From NCBI RefSeq assembly GCF_949987535.1, contig NC_080075.1, positions 620,001 through 684,000 of the forward strand: a DNA stretch of 64,000 nucleotides, given 5' to 3'. A model generated the notes under the pieces. That model worked only from the letters and a program-made list of their open reading frames with translations. It was not told the DNA's origin and searched no databases. This stretch comes from Balaenoptera acutorostrata (lineage: Eukaryota; Chordata; Mammalia; Artiodactyla; Balaenopteridae). Made by a program: the position numbers and the translations under genes. This document shows positions 36,020 to 47,300 of the stretch, one piece after another; position 1 is the first letter of the stretch; the number at the start of each line of letters is the position of its first letter.

Positions 36020-39000
36020 TCACAATCAGCAGGATCAGCTGAGGAGAGGGTTCAGCACAGCAAGTTCCCGAGCTCGCCTCTCCCCACGGACACAGCAAGT
36101 CCACAACCACATGTGGGACAACTTCCTCGGAAAGGGACCTGAAAACTGGCTGAATGGAGCCTCCACCACGAAGGGTAGAAGGACAGCATGGAGACGGGCA
36201 GGGGAAGCAGAGAGACGGACTTGCCCAGGAAAGCCCCTCCCCAGCCACCGCAATCCAGTCAGGAGGGACCACAGGGGACGGATCTCTTCCCTGAGGAGTG
36301 AGGGATTCCAGCTCCACACGCAGCCCCCAACCCTAGATCCTGTTCAGAGAGACCAGCCCCCAAACACCCAGCTCTGAAAACCAACAGAGAATACCCAGGA
36401 AAACTACAGAAGCACAGGGAATGGAAAACCCGCTCTCAGTGGAGTTGAGTGTGCAGACTCACTCAACCTAAAAACCAGCGCAAGAATACCAGACTGAACA
36501 GCTCACAGTCTACTTACTGACGCTGAAGCAACTGCCAGAGAGGCAGGGACCAGGTGGGATGGTCCCTGGGGACTGAGTCTCTGGTGGGAGCCATATCCGT
36601 GATCTCCAGCTACCTTGCTAATGCTGGCTGGTGGGTGCAATTTTGGAATGCTCCATCTAACCTGTTAGTGTCCGTGGGCGTGCCCTGATGAAGCCCCGCC
36701 CACCCTGCACGTTGGCTAGGCCTCCCAGCCAGCTGAGCAATAGCCCTGCCCACCAGTGCCCAGCAGCTGCTGCGGCTGGGCCCACGGCCGTTTGGAGGCC
36801 AGCCCCACCCACCAGCATGCCTCAGCAGTGGCTGCAGCACCCCCACAATGGGAGGCTGCACACAGCCCACACAGGGGGCCCTCGAGTGCCTGACTCTGGT
36901 GGCCAGGCAGGATTGCACCTCTGGGCCCACAGGGCATCTCCTAAGAAGGCCACTCCTTCAAGACTGGGAGCTGAAGGAGCTGATTTACCTAATACATAGA
37001 AGCAAACACTGAGAGAATTAGGCAAAACGAGGAAGACAAAGAATATATTCCAATTGAAAGAACAAGATAAAACCTCAGAAAAAGAACTAAACAAAATGGA
37101 GATAAGCAATCTACCTGATAAAGAGTTAAAAGTAATGGTCAAAACGATGCTCACCAAACTCAGGAGAAGAATGGACTTAATGGATACGTATAGAATATTC
37201 CATCCCAAAGCAGCAGAACACACATTCTTCTCAAGCATACATGGAACATTCTCCAGGATTAATCACACCAGTTTACAAAACAGGTCTCAATAAATTTAAG
37301 AAGGTGGAAATCATATCAAGCATCTTCTCTGACCACTATTGTGTGAAACCAGAAATCAATCAAAAGAAAAATTGGGGAAAACCACAAAAACATGGAAATT
37401 AAACAACATGAATGGACCATTGAAAAAATCAAAGGAGAAATTAAAAAATACCTAGAAACAAATGAAAATAGAACCACAATGATCCAAAATCTATGGATCA
37501 CTGCAAAAGCAGTTCTAAGAGGGAAGTTTATAGTGGTATGAGCCTACCTCAGGAAGCAAGAAAAATCTCAAATAAATAATCCAACCTTATACTTAAAGAA
37601 ACTAGAAAAAAGAAGAAAAAACAAAGCCCAATGTTACTAGAAGGAAGGAAATAATAAATATCAGAGCAGAAATAAATGAAATAGAGACTAAAAAAAAAAC
37701 AATAGAAATGATCAATGAAACTAAGAGCTGGTTCTTTGAACAGATAAACAAAATTCTCAAACTTTTAACTAGGCTTATCAAGAAAAAAAGAGAACTGGCC
37801 CAAACCAATAAAATCAGAAATGAAAAAAGAAAAATGAAAACTGACACCAAAGAAATAGAAAGGATCATAAGAGACTGCTGAGAACAATTATACGCCAACA
37901 ACAACCTGGAAGAAATGGAAAAATTTCTAAAAACATATAATCTTCCAAGACTGAATCATGAAGAAATAGAAAATCTGAATAGACTGATTACTAGTAAGGA
38001 GAATAAATTAGTAACCAAAATTCTCCCAAGAAACAAAAGTCCAGGACCAGAGGGCTTCGCTGATGAATTCCATAAAATATTCAAAGAAGATTTAATACCT
38101 ATCCTTTTCAAACTCTTCCAAAAAATTAAAGAGGAAGGTAACCAAACTCATTTTACAAGGTCAACATTACCCCAATAACGAATCCAGATAAGGACACCAC
38201 AAAAAAAGAAAATTACAGGCCAATATCCTTGACAAACATAGATGCAAAAATCTTCAACAAAATATTAGCAAATCGAATTCAAAAATATTGATACATTGAA
38301 AGGATCATACACTGTGACCAAGAGGATTTACTCCAGGGACGCAAGGATGGTTTAACATCGGCAAATCAACCAATGTGATACACCATATTAACAAATTGAA
38401 GAATAAAAACCACGTGATCATCTCAATAGATACTGAAAAAACATTTGACAAAATTCAACATCCCCTTATGATAAAAACTATCAACAAAGTGGATACAGAG
38501 AGAACATATCTCAACATAATAAGAGCCATATATGATAAGCCCACGTCTAACATCATACTCAACAGTGAAAAGCTGAAAGCAATTCCTCTAAGGTCAGGAA
38601 CAAGACAAGGATGTCCACTCTTGCCACTTTTATTCAACATAATACTGGAAGACACAGAGAACGGATGTGTGGACACAGGGAGGGGTGGTGGGATGAAATG
38701 GGAGATTGGGACTGGCATATGTGCACTGCCATGTGTAAAACAGAGAGCTGGTGGGAACCTGCTGTATAGCGCAGGGAGCTCAGCTTGGTGCTCTGTGGTG
38801 ACCTAGATGGGTGGGATGGCGGGGGCGGGGGGTGGCAGGGAGGTCTAAGAGGGAGGGGATATATGTATACGTATAGTTGAATCACTTCATTGCATAGCAG
38901 AAACTAACACAACACTGTAAAGCAACTATACCCCAATTTTAAAAAATAATAATAATACTGGAAGTCCTAGTCACAGCAATCAGACAAGAAAAAAAAAAAA

Positions 39001-39545
39001 GAATCCACATTGGAAAGGAAGAAGTAAAACTGCCACTGTTTGCAGATGCAGGATATTATACATAGAAAATCCTGAAGATACCACCAAAAAACTGCTAGAA
39101 CTCATCAATGAATTTTATAAAGTTGCAGCATATGAAATTAATATACAGAAATCTAGCAACAAACTATCCAAAAGAAAAATGAAGAAAACAATCCCATTTA
39201 CAATTGCATCAAAAAGAATAAAATATCTAGGAATAAGTTTAACCAAGGAGGTGAAAACAGTGAAACCTATAAGACATTGATGAAAGAAACTGAAGACACA
39301 AAAAATGGAAAGATATTTTGTGCTCATGGATTAGAAGAATTAGTATTGTTAAAATGTCCATACTCTCCAAGGCAATCTACAGATTCAATGCAATCCCTAT
39401 CAAAACTTCAATGGTATTTTGCATAGAACTAGAACAAATAATTCTAAAATTTGTATGGAATCACAAAAGACGTCGAATAGCCAAAGCAATCCTGAGAAAG
39501 AAGAACAAAGCTGGAGGTATGATGTCTCTGATTTCACACCATACA
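36020..39545 (+). mobile_element. Old L1 (L1MA-like) with 5' UTR, ORF1 start and ORF2, internally deleted
   Basis: A GC-rich L1 5' UTR runs from about 36.0-36.1 to 36.99 kb. The start of ORF1 follows (about 37010-37175, including EISNLPDKELKVMVK), and then, abruptly, ORF2 from its endonuclease end onward (about 37180, RIFHPKAAEHTFFSSIHGTF), through reverse transcriptase (38040-38650, 38965 onward) to about 39545, where the match stops in the middle of ORF2. Many stops. The ORF1-ORF2 junction near 37175 implies a large internal deletion. A younger L1 3' end is nested at 38652-38953. Confidence 0.85.
38652..38953 (+). mobile_element. 5'-truncated L1 3' UTR nested in the older L1
   Basis: The 300-bp insert (GGATGTGTGGACACAGGGAG to the A-rich end AATTTTAAAAAATAAT) matches the 3' UTR of the L1 at 1-1866, for example GCAGAAACTAACACAACACT and GGGATATATGTATACGTAT. 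It is flanked by the direct repeat AATACTGGAAG at 38641-38651 and 38954-38964, a classic target-site duplication. Confidence 0.93.
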
Positions 39546-40970
39546 ACCACAGAATGCGCGCATTAACTTGCAGTAGTCCGTTACGCTCAGGCTGGCCACA
39601 ATCCGTCTGATGACCACCACGGCCAGCAGACACATTCCTGCCAAAAGGCTTATCACCCTCTGAAAGATGTATCTGACTCCCTTCTGTTACCCAAATGAAA
39701 ACCTCCCCCCAAGCAGGGACAGCCATGCTCTGGGGGTGAGGCAGAGGGAGTTGGCGGGGGGCTGGGGACCACACTGACCCCTCATGCCCCAGGGCAGAGC
39801 GGGGGCAGGGGGAGAAAGAAGTCCCTCCAAACTTAAAATCCCTCAGTGATGTGGAAGTCTGTACGTGGCCGAGGCCTCCAGGATGTGCTGATGACTCTCA
39901 GGGAGTGATATTCCTGGAACTGGGTCTCCGAGGCAGAGCGGCCTCCTTGGGTGGCTGACCTGGTGTACAAGAGCAGGGGCTCTGGGCTGCTGCCAGGACC
40001 CTCGGCACCCAGGAGGGGAGGATCGGGCGCTCTCTGAACAAGGAAGAGTCACTGACAGCCTACGTGCCAGGCATCTTGCTGGGGACGCCAAGATGAAACA
40101 CCCGGGCCTCATGCTTCACGAGCTCTCCTGTCCCGCCTTGCACTTGGGCAACTACAGTAAGGCCTCACTGTCTCCCATGGACCAGGCCTGCTTCCTCAGG
40201 TAAAGAGTCCTGCACCCAGTTCTCATGAGCAAGAACACTGCCCATCCTTCCCCAGGTGCCCCGTCCCCAGGTTTCAGTGGAGGCTGTTGGAACTCATCCA
40301 GAGACCTAGTTGGAAGACGGTGCCTTCTGTCCAGTGTTGGTGAGGCCTGAATTTCTGCCTAAAGACATCGAGACAGCACTTACTAACCTACGTCCCCTCA
40401 GGAAGCTATGCAAAGATAGGTAGGTCCCAATGTCCTTGGCTTAGTTGGTTTCGGCAATAACCCAGTCACAGGAGGATGTTCAGGGATTCCTGTCTACCGC
40501 CTGATAGAGCTGAGCGTTTGGCCTGGGCTCGAAGAAGGTGAACCTGTACCAGCGGATGTAACCGCCTTCTAGGAATCCTTCTGAAGACTGGCAAACTGCA
40601 TTTTCAAAAGGCTTCGTTCGCTTGAAATCCATTTTGATCTGCCACTACACAGGTTCTAAGTGTCCCTCTGGCCATATTGGACCTTGGGAACTTCCTACCT
40701 TGCCACGTTGTTTGCCAAATTCATATTCTCCACCTTAAACGGTCATTCAAGTAACTGGACTCATTGCCAAATAACAGAGCAGCCAGCAACGTGACTCTTC
40801 GGAGCACTCTTTAAATGGCGATTTTAAACAGCACATCTTTTAGGAGCTGTCATTTAACAAGAGCAGATTCTCTAAACAGACGAGCATCTCACTTCCCAAC
40901 AACGGTTCATCTGGCTCGATTTGCAGCTGCTGTGCACTGGATGGCGGTGGGCTGTTAAAACACAGAGCTG
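39546..40970. other. SH3RF3: SH3RF3 intron, no gene seen
   Basis: Unique-looking sequence between the broken end of the L1 and the SINE at 40971. No coding or RNA feature recognised. Confidence 0.55.
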
Positions 40971-41284
40971 GGCTTCCCTGGTGGCGCAGTGGTTAAGAAT
41001 CCGCCTGCCAATGCAGGGGATACGGGTTCAAGCCCTGGTCCAGGAAGATCCCACATGCCGCGGAGCAACTAAGCCCGTGAGCCACAACTACTGAAGCCCA
41101 CGTGCCTAGAGCCCGTGCTCCGCAACAAGAGACGTCACCGCAATGAGAAGCCTGCGCACCGCAACAAAGAGTAGCCCCTGCTCCCCGGAACTAGAGAAAG
41201 CCCCGGCGCAGCAACAAAGACCCAACGTAGCCAAAAATAAATAAATAAATTAATTAATTAAAAAAACAAAAACAAAAAAAACCC
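40971..41284 (+). mobile_element. CHR-type SINE, full length
   Basis: Starts GGCTTCCCTGGTGGCGCAGT, has the B-box region GGTTCAAGCCC and the extended body, and ends in a TAAA-rich then A-rich tail. The target-site duplication is CACAGAGCTG at 40961 and 41285. It lies only about 340 bp from the 74-bp SH3RF3 exon. Confidence 0.95.
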
Positions 41285-41623
41285 CACAGAGCTGCATCTG
41301 GGCAGTTGGTGACGCCGGCTGCTCTGGCCGCCCTCTGCCCCGCAGGGCCCACGCCCACCTCCTCAGGGGCCTCTGGGGCCCTTTCTTGAGTGGCCAGTGA
41401 AAGTGTCATTAAATATCTGGACCCCTCCCCCGCTTGTACCAAATGCCGGGGGGCAGTAACGTTGAACCCGCCAGCCTGCTGGCCAGGCGGCCCCGCCATC
41501 AGTCCTGTGAGCTGCACAGAACCAAGCGGGTGACACGCTAGAAAACCCCACGTGGACACGCTAGCAGGGTGGTGGGGGGAGGCGCTGAAGGCTGGGACCC
41601 CAAAAACATAAACGGCAGCTCAC

Positions 41624-41697
41624 ACGTTGAGGGGCAGCTGGACTTTGGGAGCCGTGCCCTGCTGTTCAGCCGCTGGGGTGCATCCGGCCGAGGCGTC
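41624..41697 (-). CDS. SH3RF3: SH3RF3 small exon before the third SH3 domain (74 bp, phase 0-2)
   Basis: The minus strand shows a pyrimidine-rich acceptor ending TTTCCAG at 41698-41699, then 24 codons plus two bases, then the donor GT|GTGAGC at 41623. The peptide is DASAGCTPAAEQQG followed by TAPKVQLPLN and a split Val codon (GT|G) completed by the next exon. The PKVQLPLN-Val-Tyr-Leu-Ala-Leu-Tyr junction agrees with SH3RF3 leading into SH3 domain 3. Too short to stand out as an open frame, it was found by looking for that junction. It enters at phase 0, matching the end of the 52-kb exon, and leaves two bases, matching the single base that starts the 30.8-kb exon. Against the human protein as I recall it, this exon is about ten residues shorter in its Ser/Thr/Ala-rich part. 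Confidence 0.92.
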
Positions 41698-42435
41698 CTG
41701 GAAACAGACAAGAGGAGACAGTGAGTGGACACAGGCTCCAGGGGCAGGAAGCAGCCCGGGTGGAGTCTGGGCATCTGGCCCCCTCGGCTGCCTGACTCTG
41801 TGGCCTCCACGGGCCCGGGTTCCGCTGCCCGGGCTTAGTAGCCGTCCTTCAGCCCCGAGGGGGCCTGGCAGCCAGCGACCCCCGTCCCTCCCGCAGCAGC
41901 TCGGCCCGCGTCTGCCTCGGACAGCGTGGTGCTGTGTCCATCACGGAAAGGGGCAGTGGGGTGGCCAGCCTTCATTCTCAGGACTCGGATTCATTCCTCC
42001 TGTGTTTGGCCAAGAAAACCCAGACAAAACCTTTCACGCTACAACACGTCAGCTTATTTAGGAACCGCGTCCCCGAAAGCTAAAGAAAATCGGTCCTTTG
42101 GCAGTGGACAGAGGGGCAGCTAGAGGGTGCCAAGATGTAAAGCACTGCCTCTCCTGCCTGACCCAAGGCGCGCAAAGCTTCAAGGGTCTACTCTGCGAGA
42201 CGACGGAGGGATGGCCCTCTTGCAGGAGGCTCCTGCCAAGTGTCAGGTGCACGGTGAGCTGGGTGAGGGCCAAGCAGCGGGCTCCGGGCTGCAAGATGAT
42301 GCTGGGCTGTCCTTAGGGAACCCCGTAGACCCAGCCTGCCAGGGGTATCATCCCCCGAGTCCCCTCACCACACACTGGCTCGTGCCGCCCCTGCCCTCCC
42401 CAGGTGGCATCCCATCTTTCTGCTCAGAGTACTGG

Positions 42436-42835
42436 GTGGCATGGCGAGTTGAACTCTGATCCCCAAAGATGTGCACAAGTCATAGCCCTAGTGCCTGTGA
42501 AGGTGACCTTATTTGGAATTGGGGTCTTTGCAGGGGTAATATCAGGCAAGGATCCTGAGATGAGATTATCCCACGAGACAGAAAAGAAGAACAGAGACAC
42601 CAGAGGGGAGAAGGTGGCGAGCAGACACTAGGGCGACGCGTCTGCAAGCCAAGGAGGTGGGGTGCTGGCGGCCAGCAGATGCTGGAGGGGCCTGGGTGGG
42701 ATCTCCATCAGCCCCATAAGGAGCCAATCCACCGACAGCTTGATTTTGGACCTCTGGCCTCCAGAACGCTGAGCAGGCACTGCCTGCTGCTCTGAGCCAC
42801 CCGGTTTGTTACAGCAGCTCCAGGAAACTAACCCA
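42436..42835 (+). mobile_element. MaLR-type (MLT1-like) LTR
   Basis: Landmarks in order: TTGAACTCTGATCCCCAAAG, GTGACCTTATTTGGAATTGG, GAAGGTGGCGAGCAG, TGATTTTGGACCTCTGGCCT, CCAGAACGCTGAGC, GCCACCCGGTTTGTTACAGC and AACTAACCCAG. This is the known order of mammalian ERVL-MaLR LTRs. Old, with no internal coding region beside it. Confidence 0.65.
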
Positions 42836-44194
42836 GATGGGGACACCCAGGGGTATCTCAAAGCTGAGGGAGCTGGGGTGTCCTCCCCTCCTGGAGGCCC
42901 CCGACAGGGCAGGACAGGGACCCCTGAGGAACAGGGACCCAGATGAAGAGGGAACCGGGCAGCCTTGGGCAGAGCCCTCAGGAGCTGCTGGTGCCTTGGC
43001 CCCGGGCAGGTGGGGAAGGTGACCTGTCACCACGTGTGGGTCCCCAGGGCACAAAGAGCACTGAAGCACAAATCACAGAGAAGCACCTGGAACAGGCCTG
43101 GGGCGGCAGGACAACCCACACAGGACCGACCACCTCAGGGCCCTCTTGCTGCGCGGGAGGGTCATTCTTGCCCATCGCTGACCAGCTCCATCCTCGAGTC
43201 TGGTCTCCGAGGCAGCCTCCCAACCCCCTCCCCCAGGGACCACGATGGGTGCCGGGACCACGGCCTGTCAGCAGCCCCTCAGGCGGATGTCAGAACTGCT
43301 TCTCCTCGTCAGGACACGGAGCTTCTGGCAGACTGAGAACGTGCGACACCCACACGGAACGCCGCCCGCATCCCCAGGTCACTGACGTCCTGGGGCCTTC
43401 CCCCCGAGCTTCTGCACCTGCGAGAGGGACCCAGCTCCTCCGCAGACCTGTCCCTGCGGTTGCTGTGTGGATGCTGCGTAGCCAGGAAGGCGGGGACGTC
43501 CCTTTCTGCCCAGAGGCTCCGGGTCTCCTGCTCGCTGGGCACGCCTGCCCCCAGGAAGGGACAGCCCCGCAGCCAGGGAGACAGCACCCAGGCCCACGGC
43601 TCCCCTCGAGCAAGTGAGGGGCCCTCCCTGCTCGCTGACAAGGAGCGGGCAGGCGGCATCCGCCGACCACCTGAGCCCAGGCCCGGCTGGGGGTGCAGAC
43701 ACAGCCTGCGATCTCACGGGTTTCCCTGGGGTGGGGAGACAGGCATCAGGCAGGTCGTTACAGACACGGGGTCCCAGCAAGAGCAGCGCCGCAGAGCACA
43801 CGACGGGGGCCGAGGCTGGGTGTGGCCAGAGGGGCTCCTTGAGCACCCACTGAAGGGAGAGGGAGGAGAAGGCAAGCTTTGCAGGTTGGAAGCAGAGGCT
43901 GGAGGACCAGGGGCAGGGGAAGCCCCGGGAGCTCCTCCAAGCCAGCTGTGGATCCTGGGCAGCACCTGGAAGCCAAAGACACAGCTGGTAGGGAGGGCAC
44001 CAGCCCACGTCTCCGCCGAGGACGGTCAGTCGTGGATCGGCGGTCAGGGTGATGAGAGGGTGACAGGGGGTCTGGATGCGCAGGAGGCCGTGGGTAAGGA
44101 GGGTAAGAGCAGGGATCAAAGCGGCCACCCCCCCCCACCCAGAGCTCACCAGGGACCAGGCTCTGCTCCGAGCACTTCGCCGGGAATAACACAT

Positions 44195-44310
44195 TTACTC
44201 CTCAGAAAAGCCTGTAGGCAGGTGCTGCTTTCTGTCACCACTTGACAAAATGAGGGAACCCAGGCCTAAGGCAGGAGGTGCGTGGCTCACAGTCACCCAG
44301 CCAGCCAGCG
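44195..44310 (-). repeat. MIR SINE fragment
   Basis: TTTACTCCTCAGAAAAGCCT, TTGACAAAATGAGGGAACC and CACAGTCACCCAGCCAG follow the reverse complement of MIR. Confidence 0.5.
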
Positions 44311-47300
44311 CCCCAGGCTGGGCGTGAACCTGGCAGCCCATGCTGGGGGCCGTGTGCGTCCCCACCACCCCGTCCCCAGGGGCTTCCCGGGGAGGCGCCA
44401 GCGAGTGACCGCAAGCCCAGGGCCCGAAGCAGCACGGAGTCACCATTTCACAGGCCTGCGTCCTCACAGCCAGCAGGGCAGGCGGTCAGTCCTCTCGCTT
44501 CTGACTCTGACCCAGGGGATCCAGGACCCTCTTCCGTCTCTAGTTCCCTGTCTCTTGCCAAGGGAGACAACGTATTCGCAGGTTCTGGGGATTAGGACGT
44601 GGACACGTCTGGGCCGTTATTCCCCCTCTACCAACACAACTAGTGGATTCAGAGGCTGAAGGGCGCGAAGGAAGAGGATGAGCGAGTTTCCAGCCTTTGC
44701 GACTGGCCAGAGATGCCACGAGAAGGGATGGAGCACGAGACCCGCGGGAGGTCACAAGCTGGGCGCTGGACACGGAGAGTCTGATGTGCTTGGACACCCT
44801 GAGGATGAGGCAGCAGGGGAGGCCGACCAGGGGCTCAGAGGCGGGCATGACCTGGACGTGTACGTTCGGGGGTCAGCACAGGGTTGATCTGCCCTCAGCT
44901 CTCAGCGTGCGACCCTGGACGGGTTATGCCATCGAGCCGTGGACTTCTGCCCCGACCACGGTCGAGTGACAGGGACTGGATTTACCCTCCACCCGGAACA
45001 ACTGAATACCAGACAAAATATGAATCCCTGGTTCCCAAGACTTTGGAAATCACGCAGTGAAGACAGAGGCCCTGGAGGGATGAGGAAATGGGGCCATCGC
45101 GGCCCCCAGCTTCTAGGTCAGTTGGAACATTAGACACAGTAATTTAAAGTTTGAGCAAGCCCTCAGGAAATGCTGGCATCGTTCTTTCTGCAGCCATAGG
45201 AGGTGAAGATTCGGCCTCAGGAAAGGGCGGATGGAGGAGAGGGCTGACCCGAGACTCCGTCTGCAAACCAACACAGCCCCACACGACGGGGAGAAGGACC
45301 TGCACGGGTGGGTGTGGAGGGCTGGCGGAGCACAGCGAACGGGATGGCGTGAGGGAACTGGACACCTAGGTTTAGCTTGTTTCTGTACAACGACGGGTGC
45401 ATTTACATGGGGAAATTTACATACAAATGATAATGCCGGTACTCAGGGAGCTGGGCTTTGAGTTAATATTTTTAAAAATCTGTACGTTCAAATTTTCCAT
45501 CGTTTTACTATCAGCAGTGGTTTTCCACTACATTTTCAAAGTAAGATACACAGAATGACAGAGTTCAATTATCTGAGGTCTGTTTCAAGATCAAGCTCTG
45601 GCTGAGGTGACCCCACGTTTACTGGATTCTACCCATGCCGCCTTTGTGGGGGGCCAGGAGGGGACAGGAGAGGACCATGAGGGGACCCTGATGATTGGCT
45701 ATTCTGCTGACCAGACCCGGGCACTGCTGGCCACAGTGGGGCCGAAGGGCCTTAGCCGGGCGGCAGGGCCCACATGACTGGCTTGGACGGAGCCAGACCC
45801 GTGACCCCGCTCTTGTCAAAGGGCCTCCTGGCCAAATAAGCTCTCCTGAAACAGCCAACCAGCCAAAGGCACCACACGGGAAGCCCCATGACCCGGCTGG
45901 GGGCTGCTGAGTCCCATTGTGCCTGGAAGGTGGCCCGCCGGGGCTCTCTGCACCCTGCCGGCCTGCCGGCCACTCGGGCCGTAGTTCAACAGGAGGCGAC
46001 ATGTGCAGAGGAGGCTGGTCCCTGCCTCCAGGGCAGAGGGAGAGGCTGGCCATGGCTGTGGGCCTCCAGACGCCCACCCGCCAACTCCGCGCTACAGGTG
46101 TCGGGGGGCAGCAGGCCTGTGGCGCTCCCCCAGCGCTGGGGCAACGAGGCTGCCCTACAGGAGCCACGGGGAGCAGCTTCGCCAGGAGCCTGGCCCTCAG
46201 CTGAAACCCGACACAACAAAGGCCACAAAGCAAATAAGTGGGATTTCACGGCAGACTCTCTGAGGTCGTTCTGTGCAGCGCCAGAGTGTCTCGTGCCCCA
46301 CGCCCTCGGCTACGACCACGTGGAACAGGCTTCCCGCGGGACTGGGGCCTGTTTCCTCCTGGCTGAGGGCCCTGAGGCTGATTCCGCTCTGCTTTTTAAT
46401 GGCTTACTTTTAAATGGCTCTGGGCCTTAGGGGATTAGTGAAGGCTTGGCAGGAGAGAGGGAATCGGGCAGGGAGGAAGGAAGGGAGGTGAGGGCTCCAG
46501 CTGCTTTTGGACAGAAATAACTGGGACCACAGCCCGGGGACAGGCTCTTCTGCATCCTGGCGACACCCCGCCCCTCCCTCCGGGCCTGGCCCAGCCCCGT
46601 GCGCGCATGGCCCCATCGTGGGAAGGTGGTCCACCGTGATGAGGTGGAATTCCTTTCAGCTGACTCGCAGCGGACGCGCGTTGGGGCTCAGCCCAGGAGC
46701 ACAGCCCGACCCGGGGGAGCCGCCAACAGTGTGAGGATGCCGGTGGCTCAGTCCTTGGGGCCACTGAGCCCATGGGGTGGGCGACTCCAGTGATCCCTTA
46801 GGCCTCGTTCAGCAACAGCCCACGGGCATTTGACAGGAGTCTATGCTGAGCGGCCCTGGACCCTGATTCTAAACCGTCAGGTTGTTACTAGATGCCAGAG
46901 GCTCCAGTGCTGCATCTGCCGGGGCCCCTGAGCAGTAGCTGCGAACCAGGCCTTTTATTTCCCATTGGGATTAATAAAAGGGAAAAGGGTCTGCGGTTGG
47001 CAAGCTGCACCCCCGCTGAAAGGGGGCTCCAAGTCGCTTTCCTTGACACAGACCAAGACCCTAGGAAGAAACACCTCCCTTTAATTTTTAACATGTGTCC
47101 AGAAAACTCTGTCATCACCCTAAGGAGCCGTGCAATGGGCATGTTTTACTCAGCACACGCCACCCCTCCATAGCACAGGGTGAAAATCGGGCTCTCAGGA
47201 ACGTGCTTCCCAGAGAAAACTTCAGAATAAAACGTCTACAGCCTGATTCTTTGCTTGGTTCCAAAAAGAACACCCAACAGCCTGCAGGGCCAGGGGTTTG

